A DNA stretch of 64,000 nucleotides from Streptomyces sp. CT34 (GTDB taxonomy: Bacteria; Actinomycetota; Actinomycetes; Streptomycetales; Streptomycetaceae). Position 1 is the stretch's first letter. The number at the start of each line of letters is the position of its first letter. Shown piece by piece: positions 17,709-26,342 of the stretch. The position numbers and the translations under genes were made by a program. Under the pieces are notes generated by a model that was not told the origin of the DNA, did not search any database, and was given only the letters and a program-made list of their open reading frames with translations. The stretch is taken from NCBI RefSeq assembly GCF_000805335.1, contig NZ_KN708638.1:2107825-2171824 (forward strand), given 5' to 3'.

Positions 17709-18365
17709 ATGGACATCTCGGCGGCACATCTGCGGACGCTGCGCGCGGCGCTCTTCGCGGCGCTGTGCGTGACGCTGTCCGCGGCGTCCCACGTGCTGCT
17801 GTCCCGTATGCCGCTGCCCCCGGCCACCGTCGCCGGGCTCTTCGCCGCCGTGTTCGCACTCGCCTACGCACTGGCCGGCCGCGAGCGCGGCTACTGGCGG
17901 ATCGCCGCGCTGCTGCTCCCCCTGGAGCTGGCCGCCGACGTCGTCTTCAGCATCGGCCAGCACACCTGCTACGGACCGGACGGCGCCCCGACGGGCGGCC
18001 CCTTCTCCCTGGGCATGGGGCTGCTGTGCGGCGGCGGCCCGGTCGGCACCCCGCTGGCGCGGCTGGCCCGGGAGGGCGCCGCCCCGGCCCCGGCCTGGCT
18101 GCTGCTGCTCGCCGTCCACCTGGCCGTCGGGCTGCTGGCGGCCGGCTGGCTGCGCCGCGGCGAGGCCGCGCTGACGCAGCTGCTGGGCGCGGTGGCCGGC
18201 TTCGCCTTCCGCCCGCTGCTGATCGCGGTCGCGGTCATCGGCCGGGCCGCCGCCCCGCGCCGCGCGGTGCCCGCCCCCGTACGGACCTCCCGCCCGGCTC
18301 GCGCCGTCCCCCTGCTCGTGCACTCCGTGGTGCGCCGCGGCCCGCCCTGCGCGCTCGCTGCCTGA
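17709..18365 (+). CDS. Conserved membrane protein of unknown function
   Basis: A 218-aa integral membrane protein with about four to five hydrophobic segments (residues 10-30, 36-55, 62-80, 130-150, 157-180) and a basic, proline-rich C-terminal tail. A cysteine-bearing loop HTCYGPDG...LLCGGG lies between segments three and four, probably outside the cytoplasm. CACACT (17695-17700) ends 8 nt before the ATG at 17709, suggesting a leaderless start; an in-frame ATG at 17691 would lie inside the promoter. It precedes two DsbA-like genes, so the cysteine pair might be their partner, which is only a suggestion. Confidence 0.75.
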   Translation: MDISAAHLRTLRAALFAALCVTLSAASHVLLSRMPLPPATVAGLFAAVFALAYALAGRERGYWRIAALLLPLELAADVVFSIGQHTCYGPDGAPTGGPFSLGMGLLCGGGPVGTPLARLAREGAAPAPAWLLLLAVHLAVGLLAAGWLRRGEAALTQLLGAVAGFAFRPLLIAVAVIGRAAAPRRAVPAPVRTSRPARAVPLLVHSVVRRGPPCALAA

Positions 18366-18468
18366 GGCCCCGGCCCGGCAGCGCGCGGAGCGGCCCTCGG
18401 GCGCATCCGCCGCCGACAGCACGCACCCCGTCCCCCTGGACCACGGACCCCACGGAGCAGGAACAGTC

Positions 18469-19317
18469 ATGAGCAACCGCAACAACCAGGCCAACAAGCA
18501 GGCAGCCCGCGAGCGGCTGCGCGCCGAGCGCGAGCGGCAGGCCAAGAAGGAGAAGACCCGCCGGCAGCTGATCGTCGGCGGCGCGGTCGTCGCCGTGCTG
18601 GCGGTGGCCGGCGGCATCGGCTTCGCCGTCGCCAACTCCGGCGGCGACAGCGGCTCCGGCGGCTCGGCGGCCGACGTCTGGGCGAAGGCCGCCAAGGCGA
18701 AGGCGGTGCCGCCCGCCCACACCAGCGGCCCCGACGGCACCACCGTCGTCATCGGCAAGCCCGACGCCAAGAACACCCTCGACGTCTTCGAGGACCCGCG
18801 CTGCCCCGGCTGCGCCGCCTTCGAGGAGAACGTCGGCACGACCGTCGAGAAGGACATCAACGACGGCAAGTACAAGGCGTCGTACCACATCGGCACCTTC
18901 CTGGACGGCAACCTCCAGGGCACCGGCTCCAAGAACGCGCTGAGCGCCCTGGGCGCCGCGCTGAACGTCTCCACCGACGCCTTCCTGAAGTACAAGTACG
19001 CACTGTTCTCGAAGCAGTTCCACCCGGAGGAGACCGGCCCGGACAAGTTCGCCGACAGCAGCTACCTGCTGAAGGTCGCCGACACCGTCCCGGCACTCAA
19101 GGGCAACGCCGCCTTCCAGAAGGACGTCAAGTCCGGCAAGTTCAACGCGTGGGCGATGGCGATGTCCAACGCCTTCAACTCCCACAAGGACGTCACCAGC
19201 ACCCCGACGCTGAAGATGAACGGCACGACGCTGGGTACGGACAGCCCGCAGGGCAAGGTCGCGCCGTCCACGGTCGCCGACTTCAACTCCATGGTCGACA
19301 AGAACCTCAAGTCCTGA
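18469..19317 (+). CDS. Membrane-anchored DsbA-like thioredoxin-fold protein (first paralogue)
   Basis: A 282-aa thiol-disulfide protein. A basic, Arg/Glu-rich cytoplasmic N-terminus (residues 1-33) is followed by a single membrane anchor (34-54, LIVGGAVVAVLAVAGG...), a Gly/Ser linker and an extracytoplasmic thioredoxin fold. The active site is CPGC at 112-115 and the cis-Pro loop is STPTL near 245, with a DsbA-type helical insertion between. It probably acts on secreted proteins outside the membrane. ATG start with GGAG 9 nt upstream. It is followed by tandem repeats and a double terminator, then by a paralogue. Closely similar in design to the mycobacterial DsbA-like/MPT53-class proteins. 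Confidence 0.9.
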   Translation: MSNRNNQANKQAARERLRAERERQAKKEKTRRQLIVGGAVVAVLAVAGGIGFAVANSGGDSGSGGSAADVWAKAAKAKAVPPAHTSGPDGTTVVIGKPDAKNTLDVFEDPRCPGCAAFEENVGTTVEKDINDGKYKASYHIGTFLDGNLQGTGSKNALSALGAALNVSTDAFLKYKYALFSKQFHPEETGPDKFADSSYLLKVADTVPALKGNAAFQKDVKSGKFNAWAMAMSNAFNSHKDVTSTPTLKMNGTTLGTDSPQGKVAPSTVADFNSMVDKNLKS

Positions 19318-19358
19318 AACAGGTCGACAGGTCCCGAAACAGGTCGACAGGTCCTGAA
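19311..19358 (+). repeat. 20-bp tandem repeat over the stop codon of the first dsbA-like gene
   Basis: GTCCTGAAACAGGTCGACAG, GTCCCGAAACAGGTCGACAG and a partial GTCCTGAA follow each other from 19311, about 2.4 copies. The first unit contains the gene's last codon and TGA. The unit includes the half-palindrome CAGGTCGAC. Confidence 0.85.
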
Positions 19359-19398
19359 TCCGGCACGCTGACCCGGGAGTTGTGAGCCCGGGGCGGCA

Positions 19399-19451
19399 GG
19401 TGCCGGGGCACCGCCCCGGCACCCCGGCCGGTGTGCCGGGCACACCGGCCG
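19399..19451 (+). terminator. Two back-to-back perfect hairpins
   Basis: Hairpin 1: 11-bp arms 19399-19409 and 19413-19423, loop ACC. Hairpin 2: 12-bp arms 19425-19436 and 19440-19451, loop CGG. Both are perfect and separated by one base. They should end transcription of the first dsbA-like gene. Confidence 0.8.
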
Positions 19452-19502
19452 ATGCCAAATCTTGACCCGGCGTTCCGTCGTGGCCGTGGCAGACTCCCGA
19501 CC

Positions 19503-19946
19503 GTGCAGGCGACGGGAGTCCGTCCGGCGGCCCGGCCCGGGGCCCGGTCCGGGGACCGGCTCAGGGCGGTGCGCGCGGCGCCGTGTACCGCGCCGTGCGC
19601 CACCGCGACCGCCCAAGTCCCGCTCCCCCGCGCCCCGTTACCGCCCGCGCCGCCCGCCGCGGTCCGCGCCGGCGTCCGCACCGCGGCGTCCGCACGTTCC
19701 GGCCGCACCCCCGGCCGCGGGCGGACCGCCGCGCCGCCGCTCCCCCTGGAGCGGGCCGCCCACCCCGCCGGCCCGCTGCCGCCGGCCCCTCCTCAGTGGG
19801 CCGCCCCCCGGCCGCCGAGCGCCGGGCATCCCGCCGCCGCCCCGGCCCCCGCCGGCCCGCCGCACCCGCTGCCGACGGCCCGCCCACTCTCCGTCCTCGC
19901 GCCCGGCGCACCGCGCCGCGGCCCGCCCGCCCCGGCAGCCCTCTGA
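19503..19946 (+). CDS. Possible leaderless ORF, Ala/Pro/Arg-rich (147 aa), doubtful
   Basis: The 690-bp space between the two dsbA-like genes contains a -10-like CAGACT (19490-19495) ending 7 nt before a GTG, and TTGACC at 19462. This is the same promoter-to-start geometry as the membrane protein gene at 17709. The resulting 147-aa product is low-complexity Ala/Pro/Arg and has no membrane segment or domain. It contains a TTA leucine codon at 19638-19640, rare in Streptomyces and read only by the bldA tRNA. All three frames are open here because of extreme GC content, so coding is unproven. It may equally be an untranslated leader for the second dsbA-like gene. Confidence 0.25.
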   Translation: MQATGVRPAARPGARSGDRLRAVRAAPCTAPCATATAQVPLPRAPLPPAPPAAVRAGVRTAASARSGRTPGRGRTAAPPLPLERAAHPAGPLPPAPPQWAAPRPPSAGHPAAAPAPAGPPHPLPTARPLSVLAPGAPRRGPPAPAAL

Positions 19947-20008
19947 AGCACCCGTGCCGCCATCGGCCGGCGCAGCTCCGCAGGAACCCAAGGAAACGGA
20001 CACCCCCC

Positions 20009-20929
20009 ATGAGCAACCCCGACAACCAGGTCAGCAGGCAGGCGGCCCGCGAGCGGATCCGCGCCGAGCGCGAGCGCGAGAAGAAGCGGGCCCGGCTGCG
20101 CCGCCAACTCGTCGTGGCCGCCTCGGTCATCGGCGTCCTCGCGGTCGCCGGCGGCGTCGGCTTCGCGGTGGTCAAGGCGAACCAGCCGACCGGCTGGGAG
20201 GCCGCCAAGGAGGCCAAGCTGGTCACCCCGGCGCACACCCAGGGCAAGAACGGCACCGAGATCCTGCTCGGCGACAGGAACGCCAAGGAGACCCTGGAGG
20301 TCTTCGAGGACGTCCGCTGCCCGGCGTGCGCGGCCTTCGAGCAGAGCGCCGGCAAGGAGCTGCTCAAGGACCTCGGCGAGGGCCGGTTCAAGGTCCGCTA
20401 CACCATGTACACCTTCATCGACGGCGCGTCCGGCGGCGAGGGCTCCAAGAAGGCGCTGAGCGCGCTGGGCGCGGCGCTGAACGTCGGCCCGGACGCGTTC
20501 CTGAAGTACAAGTCCGCGCTGTACTCGGCCAAGTACCACCCCGACGAGCGCGAGGACCTCTACGCCAAGGACTCCGAGCTGCTCAAGGTCGCGGCCGACG
20601 TCCCGGAGCTGAAGGGCAACAAGGCGTTCGAGGCGGCCGTCAGGAACGGCACGTACAACCGCTGGGCGATGGAGATGACGGCGCTCTTCGGCCGCAAGGG
20701 CGTCCGAGGCACCCCCACGTTCATGCACGGCGACAAGAAGCTGGTACTGCCCGAGATCCCGCCGCAGCAGATGACGCAGGAGCAGTACAACCAGCTCGCG
20801 CGGGCCAACTTCCGCAAGATGATCGACAAGGAGTTCGGCCCGGCGAGGAACGGCGGCCAGAACGGCGCGCAGAACGGCGGCGGCCAGGGCATCGCCCCGG
20901 GCGAGAAGGACCCGACGAGCGGCAGCTGA
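20009..20929 (+). CDS. Membrane-anchored DsbA-like thioredoxin-fold protein (second paralogue)
   Basis: A 306-aa paralogue of the preceding DsbA-like protein, with the same plan: MSNxxNQ..QAARER..RAERERE N-terminus, membrane anchor at about 34-55, thioredoxin fold with CPAC at 104-107, cis-Pro in RGTPTF near 233, and shared blocks such as KKALSALGAALNVGPDAFLKYK. The dipeptide between the active-site cysteines differs (PA versus PG), which normally shifts redox potential. The C-terminus has an extra Asn/Gly-rich tail. ATG start, with AAGGAAAC at 11-18 nt upstream as a weak ribosome binding site. A tandem repeat and a hairpin follow the stop. Confidence 0.9.
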   Translation: MSNPDNQVSRQAARERIRAEREREKKRARLRRQLVVAASVIGVLAVAGGVGFAVVKANQPTGWEAAKEAKLVTPAHTQGKNGTEILLGDRNAKETLEVFEDVRCPACAAFEQSAGKELLKDLGEGRFKVRYTMYTFIDGASGGEGSKKALSALGAALNVGPDAFLKYKSALYSAKYHPDEREDLYAKDSELLKVAADVPELKGNKAFEAAVRNGTYNRWAMEMTALFGRKGVRGTPTFMHGDKKLVLPEIPPQQMTQEQYNQLARANFRKMIDKEFGPARNGGQNGAQNGGGQGIAPGEKDPTSGS

Positions 20930-20937
20930 GCGCCGTG

Positions 20938-20975
20938 CCGGGACGGTAGCGGAAGACCGGGACGGCAGCGGAAGA
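20938..20975 (+). repeat. 19-bp tandem repeat after the second dsbA-like gene
   Basis: CCGGGACGGTAGCGGAAGA (20938-20956) is followed directly by CCGGGACGGCAGCGGAAGA (20957-20975), two copies with one mismatch, starting 9 nt after the stop codon. Confidence 0.85.
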
Positions 20976-20987
20976 GGAGAAGAGGAC

Positions 20988-21029
20988 CCGGGCGGGCGTT
21001 TTCCCGGGGCGCACCGGACGCCCGCCCGG
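20988..21029. terminator. Hairpin between convergent genes
   Basis: Perfect 12-bp arms CCGGGCGGGCGT (20988-20999) and ACGCCCGCCCGG (21018-21029) with an 18-nt loop. It lies between the second dsbA-like gene and the convergent hydrolase gene, whose stop is at 21037. Confidence 0.65.
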
Positions 21030-21036
21030 TCCGGGC

Positions 21037-21648
21037 TCAGAGCCCGGCCAGGAATCCCAGCGCCACCTTCCAGGCGCTCTCCGCCGCCTCCGCGTCGTGG
21101 TCCGGCAGCTCGGGGTCGGTGAAGAGGTGGCCGGCGCCGGCGTAGCGGAACACCTCGACGTCCGCGCCCGCCCGGCGCATCTGGAGGTACCAGGCGTTTT
21201 GCCAGTCGTGCGGCTCGTACGGGTCCGGGTCGGCGACGTGCAGCTGCACCGGCAGGTCGTCGGCCACCGTGCCCTCGGCGATGTCGGAGGTGCCGTGCAG
21301 CAGGAGCAGCCCGCGGGTCTTCTCGTCGCCCAGCGCCAGGTTCTGCGCGACCGCGCCGCCGAAGGAGAACCCGGCGTAGACCAGCCCGCGGTCGGAATAC
21401 GGGGCGACGGCCGTGATGGCGCGCCTGAGGAGCTCCTCCTTGCCGATCTCGTCCTTGATCAGGATGCCGTCCGGGACCGAGTCCGCGGTCCGCCCGTCGA
21501 ACAGGTCGGGCACGATCACCTCATGGCCCGCGGCACGCAACCGGTCCGCGCCGGCGTGCACCGCGGGGCGCAGCCCGCACACCGAATGAAACAGCACGAT
21601 GGTGGAGGAACCGCTGGTCGCGGGCTCGGTGGAGGCGGGCACTGACAT
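21037..21648 (-). CDS. Dienelactone hydrolase family protein
   Basis: A 203-aa alpha/beta hydrolase. Family marks are VLFHSVCGLRPAV near residue 20, VIVPDLFDG near 45, the nucleophile elbow YAGFSFGG near 93, and GAGHLFTDPELPDHD carrying the catalytic His. The elbow has Ser (GFSFG), whereas classical dienelactone hydrolases use Cys, so it is more likely an esterase-type relative. ATG start with AGGGAAG upstream. Divergent from the MscS gene across 123 bp. Its substrate is not deducible. Confidence 0.85.
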   Translation of the reverse strand: MSVPASTEPATSGSSTIVLFHSVCGLRPAVHAGADRLRAAGHEVIVPDLFDGRTADSVPDGILIKDEIGKEELLRRAITAVAPYSDRGLVYAGFSFGGAVAQNLALGDEKTRGLLLLHGTSDIAEGTVADDLPVQLHVADPDPYEPHDWQNAWYLQMRRAGADVEVFRYAGAGHLFTDPELPDHDAEAAESAWKVALGFLAGL

Positions 21649-21771
21649 CACTTCCCTGGGGTTGGATCGCTCTTCCCCCATCGTGCCAGCTACCGTCGAG
21701 GAGACCGGCACGAGCACACCGCACCGGCCCGCGGAGCACTCCGCGCGGCGCACCGGCACCGAGGAGGTCCC

Positions 21772-22875
21772 GTGTCCCTGGAGGACGTGCTGCGCCCGAT
21801 CGCCGTCATCGGCGGCTCGATCGTGGTCACGCTCATCGTGGTCTGGATCATCGACCGCACCCTGCACCGGATCGACGCCCGGCACCCGGAGACCCCGTTG
21901 TGGGGGCTGCTGCGGCGCTGCCGGATACCGCTCCAAGTCGTGCTGTGCACGGCCCTGTTGCGCGGGGCGTACGACGAGACCCGGCTCCCGTTCGTCGAAG
22001 ACCACACGGTCGGCATCGGCCGGGCGCTGACCCTGGTGCTGATCGCGGCCACCGCCTGGCTGGCCATACGGGCGGCGGCGGCGATCGTGGAGTCCTCGTA
22101 CTCCCGCTACGCGGCGCGCGGGCACGACGCGGCGCGGGTGCGGCGGGTGCGGACCCAGGTGACGGTGATCCAGCGGGTGGTCACCGCCGTGCTGGTCGTC
22201 GTCGCGGCGGCCTCGATGCTGCTGACGTTCCCGGAGATGCGCGCGGTCGGCACGTCGGTGCTGGCGTCGGCCGGGCTGATCGGCGTCGTCGCCGGTGTCG
22301 CCGCCCAGTCCACCCTCGGCAATCTCTTCGCCGGGCTCCAGATCGCGTTCGGCGACATGGTGCGCATCGGGGACACCGTGGTGGTGAACGGCCAGTGGGG
22401 CACGGTCGAGGAGATCACCCTGACGTTCCTGAGCGTCCGGACCTGGGACGAGCGCCGGATCACCATGCCGGTCTCGTACTTCACCAGCAAGCCGTTCGAG
22501 AACTGGTCGCGCGGCGGCTCCCAGATGACCGGTGCGGTCTTCTTCCACCTCGACCACTCCGCGCCCGTGGAGAAGATGCGGCAGCGGCTGCACGAGATCC
22601 TCCAGGAGTGCCCGGAGTGGGACGGCCGGTCCTGGAGCCTGGTGGTCACCGACACCACGCCGTCCACCATCGTGGTGCGCGCCCTGGTCACCGCCCGGGA
22701 CTCGGACCACATCTGGACGGTGCGCTGCCAGGTCCGCGAGCGGATGATCGAGTGGCTGCGCACCGAGCACGCCTACGCGCTGCCGCGGATCGCCACCGCC
22801 CCCGCGCCGTCCGCCCACGAGACGCTGCACGCCGTCCGGCCGGACCCGCGGGCCGACGACGGGCCGGAGCGCTGA
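21772..22875 (+). CDS. MscS-family mechanosensitive channel
   Basis: A 367-aa protein with four N-terminal membrane segments (about 8-27, 50-64, 82-105, 133-150). These are followed by the pore helix and MscS core, SAGLIGVVAGVAAQSTLGNLFAGLQIAF at about 165-192, then the beta domain DMVRIGDTVVVNGQWGTVEEIT and a C-terminal alpha/beta domain. It releases solutes during osmotic downshock. The RITMPVSYFTSKPFENWSR segment is typical of the actinobacterial MscS subfamily. GTG start with GAGGAGG upstream. It converges on the antiporter gene with only 21 bp between stops. Confidence 0.9.
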   Translation: MSLEDVLRPIAVIGGSIVVTLIVVWIIDRTLHRIDARHPETPLWGLLRRCRIPLQVVLCTALLRGAYDETRLPFVEDHTVGIGRALTLVLIAATAWLAIRAAAAIVESSYSRYAARGHDAARVRRVRTQVTVIQRVVTAVLVVVAAASMLLTFPEMRAVGTSVLASAGLIGVVAGVAAQSTLGNLFAGLQIAFGDMVRIGDTVVVNGQWGTVEEITLTFLSVRTWDERRITMPVSYFTSKPFENWSRGGSQMTGAVFFHLDHSAPVEKMRQRLHEILQECPEWDGRSWSLVVTDTTPSTIVVRALVTARDSDHIWTVRCQVRERMIEWLRTEHAYALPRIATAPAPSAHETLHAVRPDPRADDGPER

Positions 22876-22896
22876 CGCCGGGTCCCGCCGCCGGCC

Positions 22897-24489
22897 TCAT
22901 GGAGTCCCGCGCAGGCTCCGTATGTCCAGGTGGCGCAGCACCCGGTCGACGATCTCCGGGTCCGCGCCCGGCTCGCTGCGCGCCGCCAGCACCTCGTGCC
23001 GCGCCGCCGACAGCATCTCGCCCTGGATGCGCTGCACCCTCTTCATCCGCGAGATGCGCTTCTCGAACAGCTCGCGCCGCTCGTCGTCGACGATGTCCGG
23101 CGCGATCCGGGCCCCGATGTCGTACGCCCTGCGGGACAGCTGGTCGGCGACCTCCTCGGGCACCTCCTCGACCTCCAGGATCTCCCGCAGCCGCCGCTTG
23201 GACGCCTTGATCACCCGCAGTGCCAGCTCCCGTTCCAGCGCGTCCTCGGCGTCGGTGTCGGCCCGCACCCGCAGCCGGCGCACCAGCCAGGGCAGCGTCA
23301 GCCCCTGGACGAGCAGCGTGGCGAGCACCACCGCGAAGGCGATGAAGAGGATCTCGTCGCGGGCCGGGAAGGGGCCGCCGTCCACCCCGTACGGAATGGC
23401 CAGCGCCAGCGCCACCGAGGCCACCCCGCGCATCCCCGACCACCACATGATGACCGTCTCGCGCCAGCTCATCGGGATGTCCTCGTCGATGTCGCGGCGC
23501 CGGTGCATCCGCTTGGCCAGCCAGGCGGCGGGCAGCAGCCACACCAGGCGCACCGCCACCACCACCGCGACGACCGCCGCCCCCGCGCCGAGCATCTGGC
23601 CCCAACGGCCGGACGCCGCCCCGAAGATGTTGTGCAGCTCCAGGCCGATCAGCCCGAAGGCGACCCCGGTGACGAGGGTGTCGACGACCTCCCAGAAGGT
23701 GTAGCCGGCGAGCCGGCCCAGCACGTCGTCGGCGTCGACCGCGTACTCCGCCAGGAAGAGCGCGCAGACCAGCACCGCCAGCACACCCGACCCGCGGAAC
23801 TCCTCGGCCAGCACGTACGCCACGAACGGCACCAGCAGCGTCAGCCCGATCTGGAGCGTCGGATCGCCCAGCAGTCCCATCAGCTTGTTGGCCACCCAGC
23901 CGAGCGCCAGCCCGACCGCCGTCGCGACGACCGCGGACAGCACCAGCGAGCCCACCGCCCCGGGCACCGAGAACGTGCCGCTGAGCACCGCGGCGAGCGC
24001 GACGTGGTAGAGCACGATGGCGGTGACGTCGTTGAACAGCCCCTCGCCCTCCAGGATGGAGACCATCCGGCGGGGCAGCCCGAGCTTGCCGGCGACCGCG
24101 GTCGCGGCGACCGGGTCCGGCGGGGCGACCAGCGCGCCGAGCACCACCGCGGCGGCCAGCGGCATCCCGGGCACCACCGCCTGCGCGACCGCCGCCACCG
24201 CCGCCGTGGTGGCGAACACCAGCAGCACGGCGAGCAGGAAGATCGGCCGGATGTTGGCGGTGAACTGCCGCCAGGAGGTGCGCTGGACGGCCGCGTAGAG
24301 CAGCGGCGGCAGCACGATGGGCAGGATGAACTCCGGCGGCACCTGGACGTTGGGCACGAACGGCAGCAGCGCCAGCACCGCACCGCCGAGCGTCATCAGC
24401 ACCGGCGACGGGAGCCCCAGCCGGTCGCCGACCGGAACCATGACCACGGCTCCGAGCAGCAGGACGAAGATCAGGGCCAGCTGGTCCAC
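22897..24489 (-). CDS. Na+/H+ antiporter, CPA1 family
   Basis: A 530-aa cation:proton antiporter with about 12 hydrophobic segments in the first 410 residues. The conserved PPDPVAATAV and LEGEGLFNDVTAIVLY hold the ion-binding Asp residues of the CPA1/NhaP group, and SWRETVIMWWSGMRGVASVALALAIP is the family's late conserved block. The last 110 residues form a charged, helical cytoplasmic tail (ALRVIKASKRRLREILE...), probably regulatory. GTG start. It stands alone on the minus strand. Confidence 0.9.
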   Translation of the reverse strand: MDQLALIFVLLLGAVVMVPVGDRLGLPSPVLMTLGGAVLALLPFVPNVQVPPEFILPIVLPPLLYAAVQRTSWRQFTANIRPIFLLAVLLVFATTAAVAAVAQAVVPGMPLAAAVVLGALVAPPDPVAATAVAGKLGLPRRMVSILEGEGLFNDVTAIVLYHVALAAVLSGTFSVPGAVGSLVLSAVVATAVGLALGWVANKLMGLLGDPTLQIGLTLLVPFVAYVLAEEFRGSGVLAVLVCALFLAEYAVDADDVLGRLAGYTFWEVVDTLVTGVAFGLIGLELHNIFGAASGRWGQMLGAGAAVVAVVVAVRLVWLLPAAWLAKRMHRRRDIDEDIPMSWRETVIMWWSGMRGVASVALALAIPYGVDGGPFPARDEILFIAFAVVLATLLVQGLTLPWLVRRLRVRADTDAEDALERELALRVIKASKRRLREILEVEEVPEEVADQLSRRAYDIGARIAPDIVDDERRELFEKRISRMKRVQRIQGEMLSAARHEVLAARSEPGADPEIVDRVLRHLDIRSLRGTP

Positions 24490-24580
24490 GGTGGCGACGC
24501 TCCGGGGTCGTTTTCGATCACATTCCGACCCAAGCCTGCCACGAAGCGGACGTATGCCCGCTTTGCCGGTCGCTCGTCCC

Positions 24581-25522
24581 TCAGTAGCTCTCGTCCCGGA
24601 CCGTGTCCAGCGCGTGCTGGAGGTCGTCCGGATACGCGCTCTCGAACTCGACCCGGCGCCCGTCCGAGGGGTGCTCGAACCCCAGCCGCACCGCGTGCAG
24701 CCACTGCCGCCCGACGCCCAGCCGCTTGGCGAGGGTGGGGTCCGCCCCGTAGGTCAGGTCGCCCACGCAGGGGTGCCGGTGCGCGGCCATGTGCACCCGG
24801 ATCTGGTGCGTGCGCCCGGTCTCCAGCTTGATGTCCAGCAGACTGGCCGCCCGGAACGCCTCGATGAGGTCGTAGTGCGTCACCGACGCCTTGCCGTCGG
24901 CGGTGACCGCCCACTTGTAGTCGTGCTGCGGGTGCCGCCCGATGGGGGCGTCGATGGTGCCGCTCATCGGGTCCGGGTGCCCCTGGACCAGCGCGTGGTA
25001 GCGCTTGTCGACGGTGCGCTCCCGGAACTGCTGCTTGAGCAGGGTGTACGCGCGCTCCGACTTCGCGACCACCATCAGGCCCGACGTCCCGACGTCGAGG
25101 CGGTGCACGATGCCCTGCCGCTCGGCCGCCCCGGAGGTGGAGATGCGGTAACCGGCCGCGGCCAGACCGCCGATGACGGTGGTGCCGGTCCAGCCCGGGC
25201 TGGGGTGCGCGGCGACCCCCACGGGCTTGACGATCACGACGATGTCGTCGTCGTCGTGCACGATCTCCATGCCCTCGACGGGCTCCGCGACGATCTCCAC
25301 CGGCGGCGCGGCCTGCGGCATCTCGACTTCCAGCCAGGCGCCCCCGCGGACCCGCTCGGACTTCATCACCTCGGAGCCGTCCACCCGCACCTTGCCGGCC
25401 GCGGCCAGCTCGGCCGCCTTCGTACGGGAGAAGCCGAACATGCGGGCCAGCGCGGCGTCCACGCGCTCGCCCTCCAGGCCGTCCGGTACGGGCAGGGTGC
25501 GGATCTCGGGAAGGGTGCTCAC
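24581..25522 (-). CDS. rluD: RluA/RluD family 23S rRNA pseudouridine synthase
   Basis: A 313-aa pseudouridine synthase. An S4 RNA-binding domain occupies residues 15-70 ([21 protein letters not shown]), and the catalytic domain carries [16 protein letters not shown] around residue 145, where the Asp is the catalytic nucleophile. KRYHALVQG and [12 protein letters not shown] are further family motifs. By analogy with RluD it modifies 23S rRNA helix 69; the exact target is inferred. It is the last gene of a minus-strand run following lspA, with 93 nt between them. Confidence 0.93.
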   Translation of the reverse strand: MSTLPEIRTLPVPDGLEGERVDAALARMFGFSRTKAAELAAAGKVRVDGSEVMKSERVRGGAWLEVEMPQAAPPVEIVAEPVEGMEIVHDDDDIVVIVKPVGVAAHPSPGWTGTTVIGGLAAAGYRISTSGAAERQGIVHRLDVGTSGLMVVAKSERAYTLLKQQFRERTVDKRYHALVQGHPDPMSGTIDAPIGRHPQHDYKWAVTADGKASVTHYDLIEAFRAASLLDIKLETGRTHQIRVHMAAHRHPCVGDLTYGADPTLAKRLGVGRQWLHAVRLGFEHPSDGRRVEFESAYPDDLQHALDTVRDESY

Positions 25523-25615
25523 CCCACGAGTATGTCAGCCCCGCGACGGTGCCCTGTTCCGGCGGCGGGCACCCGGTCCCGGTCCCCGGACGCCCGGGGC
25601 CCGCTCCCCCGCCGC

Positions 25616-26218
25616 TCAGTTCTTGTGCACGGTCCCGTCGGGGTCCAGCCCCCGGAAGGAGAGCAGCACGATCAGCACGCCGCCGCAGACGATCGCGGAG
25701 TCGGCGAGGTTGAAGACCGCGAAGTGCGCCGGGGCGATGAAGTCCACGACGGCGCCCTGGAAGACGCCCGGCGAGCGGAAGATCCGGTCCGTGAGATTGC
25801 CGAACGCACCGCCCAGCAGCAGCCCGAGCGCGATCGCCCAGGGGAGGCTGTAGAGCTTGCGGGCGATCCGGAAGATCACCACGATCACCACGGTCGCGAT
25901 GATGCTGAGGAAGATCGTCAGCGCCTCGCCGATGGAGAACGCCGCGCCGCGGTTGCGGATCACCTCGAACTGCAACAGCGTCCCGATGACCTCGACCGGC
26001 TGATGGTGCTCCAGCCTGGCGACCACCGCCAGTTTGCTGCCCAGATCGAGCAGGTAGACGATCGCGGCCACCACGAGCAGCGCGGCGATCCGCCGCTTGC
26101 CGCGCCCGGCGCCCCGCGCGCCCTCCGCCGGCCGTCCCCCTTCGGATCCCGCCGCGGGTTCCGCCCCGGAACCCGGCTCGGATTCCGGCGTACCGGTGAT
26201 GCGTTCCGCCTCTGCCAC
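25616..26218 (-). CDS. lspA: Lipoprotein signal peptidase
   Basis: A 200-aa aspartic membrane protease that removes signal peptides from prolipoproteins. Four membrane segments lie in residues 45-175. The two catalytic aspartates are in [10 protein letters not shown] and FNLADSAI, and the RNRGAAFSI motif is intact. An N-terminal extension of about 40 residues rich in Glu/Gly/Pro precedes the first helix, common in Streptomyces LspA. I start at GTG 26216-26218; longer in-frame starts only add low-complexity residues. Downstream is rluD. Confidence 0.95.
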   Translation of the reverse strand: MAEAERITGTPESEPGSGAEPAAGSEGGRPAEGARGAGRGKRRIAALLVVAAIVYLLDLGSKLAVVARLEHHQPVEVIGTLLQFEVIRNRGAAFSIGEALTIFLSIIATVVIVVIFRIARKLYSLPWAIALGLLLGGAFGNLTDRIFRSPGVFQGAVVDFIAPAHFAVFNLADSAIVCGGVLIVLLSFRGLDPDGTVHKN

Positions 26219-26342
26219 GTGTGAGTCCCTAGCCCGTCGAGTCCACAACCGGGCCGTGCCCGGCTGACCACGAGAGTACGGCACCCGCATACGGCAGCGG
26301 GCGGGATGGGCCCCGCCCGCCACGAGCCGCTCCCGGGTCAGG

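Noticed and set aside
19462..20949. 495-codon frame covering the spacer and second dsbA-like gene
   Set aside because: The same stretch encodes the DsbA-like protein in another frame with a CPAC site; this frame gives Arg/Pro/Gly low complexity.
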